Made by a program: the position numbers and the translations under genes. A stretch of DNA of 14,787 bases from CAXXOK01 sp035399245 (GTDB taxonomy: Bacteria; Bacillota; Clostridia; Christensenellales; Aristaeellaceae), in contig DAOPIR010000061.1 in the NCBI GenBank assembly GCA_035399245.1, forward strand, positions 1-14,787, given 5' to 3'. Under the pieces are notes generated by a model. It was not told the origin of the DNA, made no database searches, and saw only the letters and a program-made list of their open reading frames with translations. Each line of letters starts with the position of its first letter. The stretch's first letter is position 1. This document shows positions 14,070 to 14,787 of the stretch, one piece after another.

Positions 14070-14787
14070 AACCTTCGCGGCCGACCGTGCCGCGCGGCTG
14101 GATGTGCTGGTGGCCGAGGGCTGCGGCGTTACGCGCTCGCAGGCGGCCAAATGGATCGCTGCGGGACTGTGCGAGGCGACGGGCGCTGTGGTGCGCAAGG
14201 CCGGCGCCGCCGTTAAACAGGGTGATACTGTCTGCGTACGTATTCCCGATGCCGCGCCGCCGACCGTAGAAAAGGAAGATATCCCGATCTCTATTCTGTA
14301 TCAGGATCAGGATCTGGCGGTGATCGACAAGCCTTGCGGCATGGTGGTGCACCCCGCAAACGGCAACGAAACGGGCACGCTGGTCAACGCGCTGCTCTAT
14401 GCGCTGGATGGGCTGTCGGGCGTGGGCGGCGTGCAGCGACCGGGTATCGTGCACCGGCTGGACAAGGACACCAGCGGTATTATGCTGGTTGCCAAAAATG
14501 ACAAGGCGCATCTTCATCTTTCCGGGCAGCTGAAGGACCGCAGCATCGAAAAGCATTATCTGGCTGTGGTCGAGGGAGATATGAAGGAGCAGGAAGGTCT
14601 GATCGACAAGCCGATCGGGCGCAGCAAAAAAGATCGCAAGAAAATGGCGGTGGTTGACGACGGCAGGCCGTCGCAGACCGAGTGGCGCGTGCTGGAGCGC
14701 CTGCAAGGCGCGACGCTGCTGGACGTGCATATCCTCACGGGGCGCACGCACCAGGTGCGCCTCCACCTCGCCTGGCTCGGGCACCCG
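14059..14787 (+). CDS. RluA/RluD-family pseudouridine synthase (partial, 3' end beyond window)
   Basis: The first 243 codons are present; the gene runs off the right edge. An N-terminal S4-type RNA-binding domain (about residues 13-62, with RLDVLVAEGCGVTRSQAAKW) is followed by the catalytic domain with IVHRLDKDTSGIMLVAK (catalytic D135) and LTGRTHQVRLHLAWLGHP at the edge. The intact His before RLD and the S4 domain make it closer to RluD/YlyB than the paralogue at 3745. It should modify 23S rRNA uridines, but the target is not provable here. The ATG overlaps lspA by 11 bases in another frame, with AAGGAGG 6 bases upstream, so the genes are translationally coupled. Confidence 0.95.
   Translation, partial: MTNKTFAADRAARLDVLVAEGCGVTRSQAAKWIAAGLCEATGAVVRKAGAAVKQGDTVCVRIPDAAPPTVEKEDIPISILYQDQDLAVIDKPCGMVVHPANGNETGTLVNALLYALDGLSGVGGVQRPGIVHRLDKDTSGIMLVAKNDKAHLHLSGQLKDRSIEKHYLAVVEGDMKEQEGLIDKPIGRSKKDRKKMAVVDDGRPSQTEWRVLERLQGATLLDVHILTGRTHQVRLHLAWLGHP

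Noticed and set aside
1..14787. CRISPR array, tRNA, rRNA, insertion sequence, phage, toxin-antitoxin or defence genes
   Set aside because: No spaced direct repeats, cloverleaf-like sequence, transposase or integrase motifs or typical defence domains were found; nearly all sequence is accounted for by metabolic, transport and envelope genes.

Overview
The window looks like part of a chromosome from a GC-rich, low-oxygen Firmicute of the class Clostridia. I infer this from the strong AAGGAG/GGAGG ribosome binding sites, the Firmicutes-type MurG motif HESDLTPGLAN, the archaeal/clostridial-type cofactor-independent phosphoglycerate mutase, the lspA-rluD gene pair, and sugar ABC transporters controlled by a LacI-type repressor. 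No species can be named from the sequence alone. Every gene-free gap is under 300 bases. I see no rRNA, tRNA, CRISPR array, insertion sequence or phage gene.

Region 1 (1-3553, all minus strand) is a carbohydrate-uptake locus. In transcription order it has a LacI-family repressor, a sugar solute-binding protein, a MalF-type permease and a MalG-type permease that runs off the left edge. The binding-protein gene carries an in-frame TAG about halfway through and is therefore called a pseudogene (or a base error). A nearly identical 17-bp operator (core AAACGTTT) lies over the repressor's own -35 and again at the start site of the binding-protein operon, so autoregulation plus operon repression is likely. 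A GC-rich hairpin lies between the binding-protein and permease genes.

Region 2 (3691-4629, plus) is a single RluA-family pseudouridine synthase with its own promoter. Its 3' coding end contains the terminator of the convergent operon.

Region 3 (7754-4561, minus) is a cell-wall operon: murG, glmM and a secreted protein of unknown function, packed end to end. GlmM makes glucosamine-1-phosphate, the precursor of the UDP-GlcNAc that MurG transfers to lipid I.

Region 4 (7768-9609, plus) is a cofactor-independent phosphoglycerate mutase gene overlapping a small single-pass membrane protein gene of unknown function.

Region 5 (11869-9606, minus) is a COG2509-type FAD-dependent dehydrogenase followed by a HAD-family hydrolase whose start codon overlaps the dehydrogenase stop.

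Region 6 (11949-14787, plus) is a large polytopic membrane protein (possibly a GT-C-type glycosyltransferase), signal peptidase II (lspA) and a second RluA/RluD-type pseudouridine synthase cut by the right edge.

The content is mostly housekeeping. The points most worth a second look are the broken binding protein, the matched operator pair, the hairpin between transporter genes, the terminator buried in the opposing coding sequence, and the unknown envelope proteins tied to murG/glmM and lspA. I found no convincing new defence, mobile or biosynthetic system.
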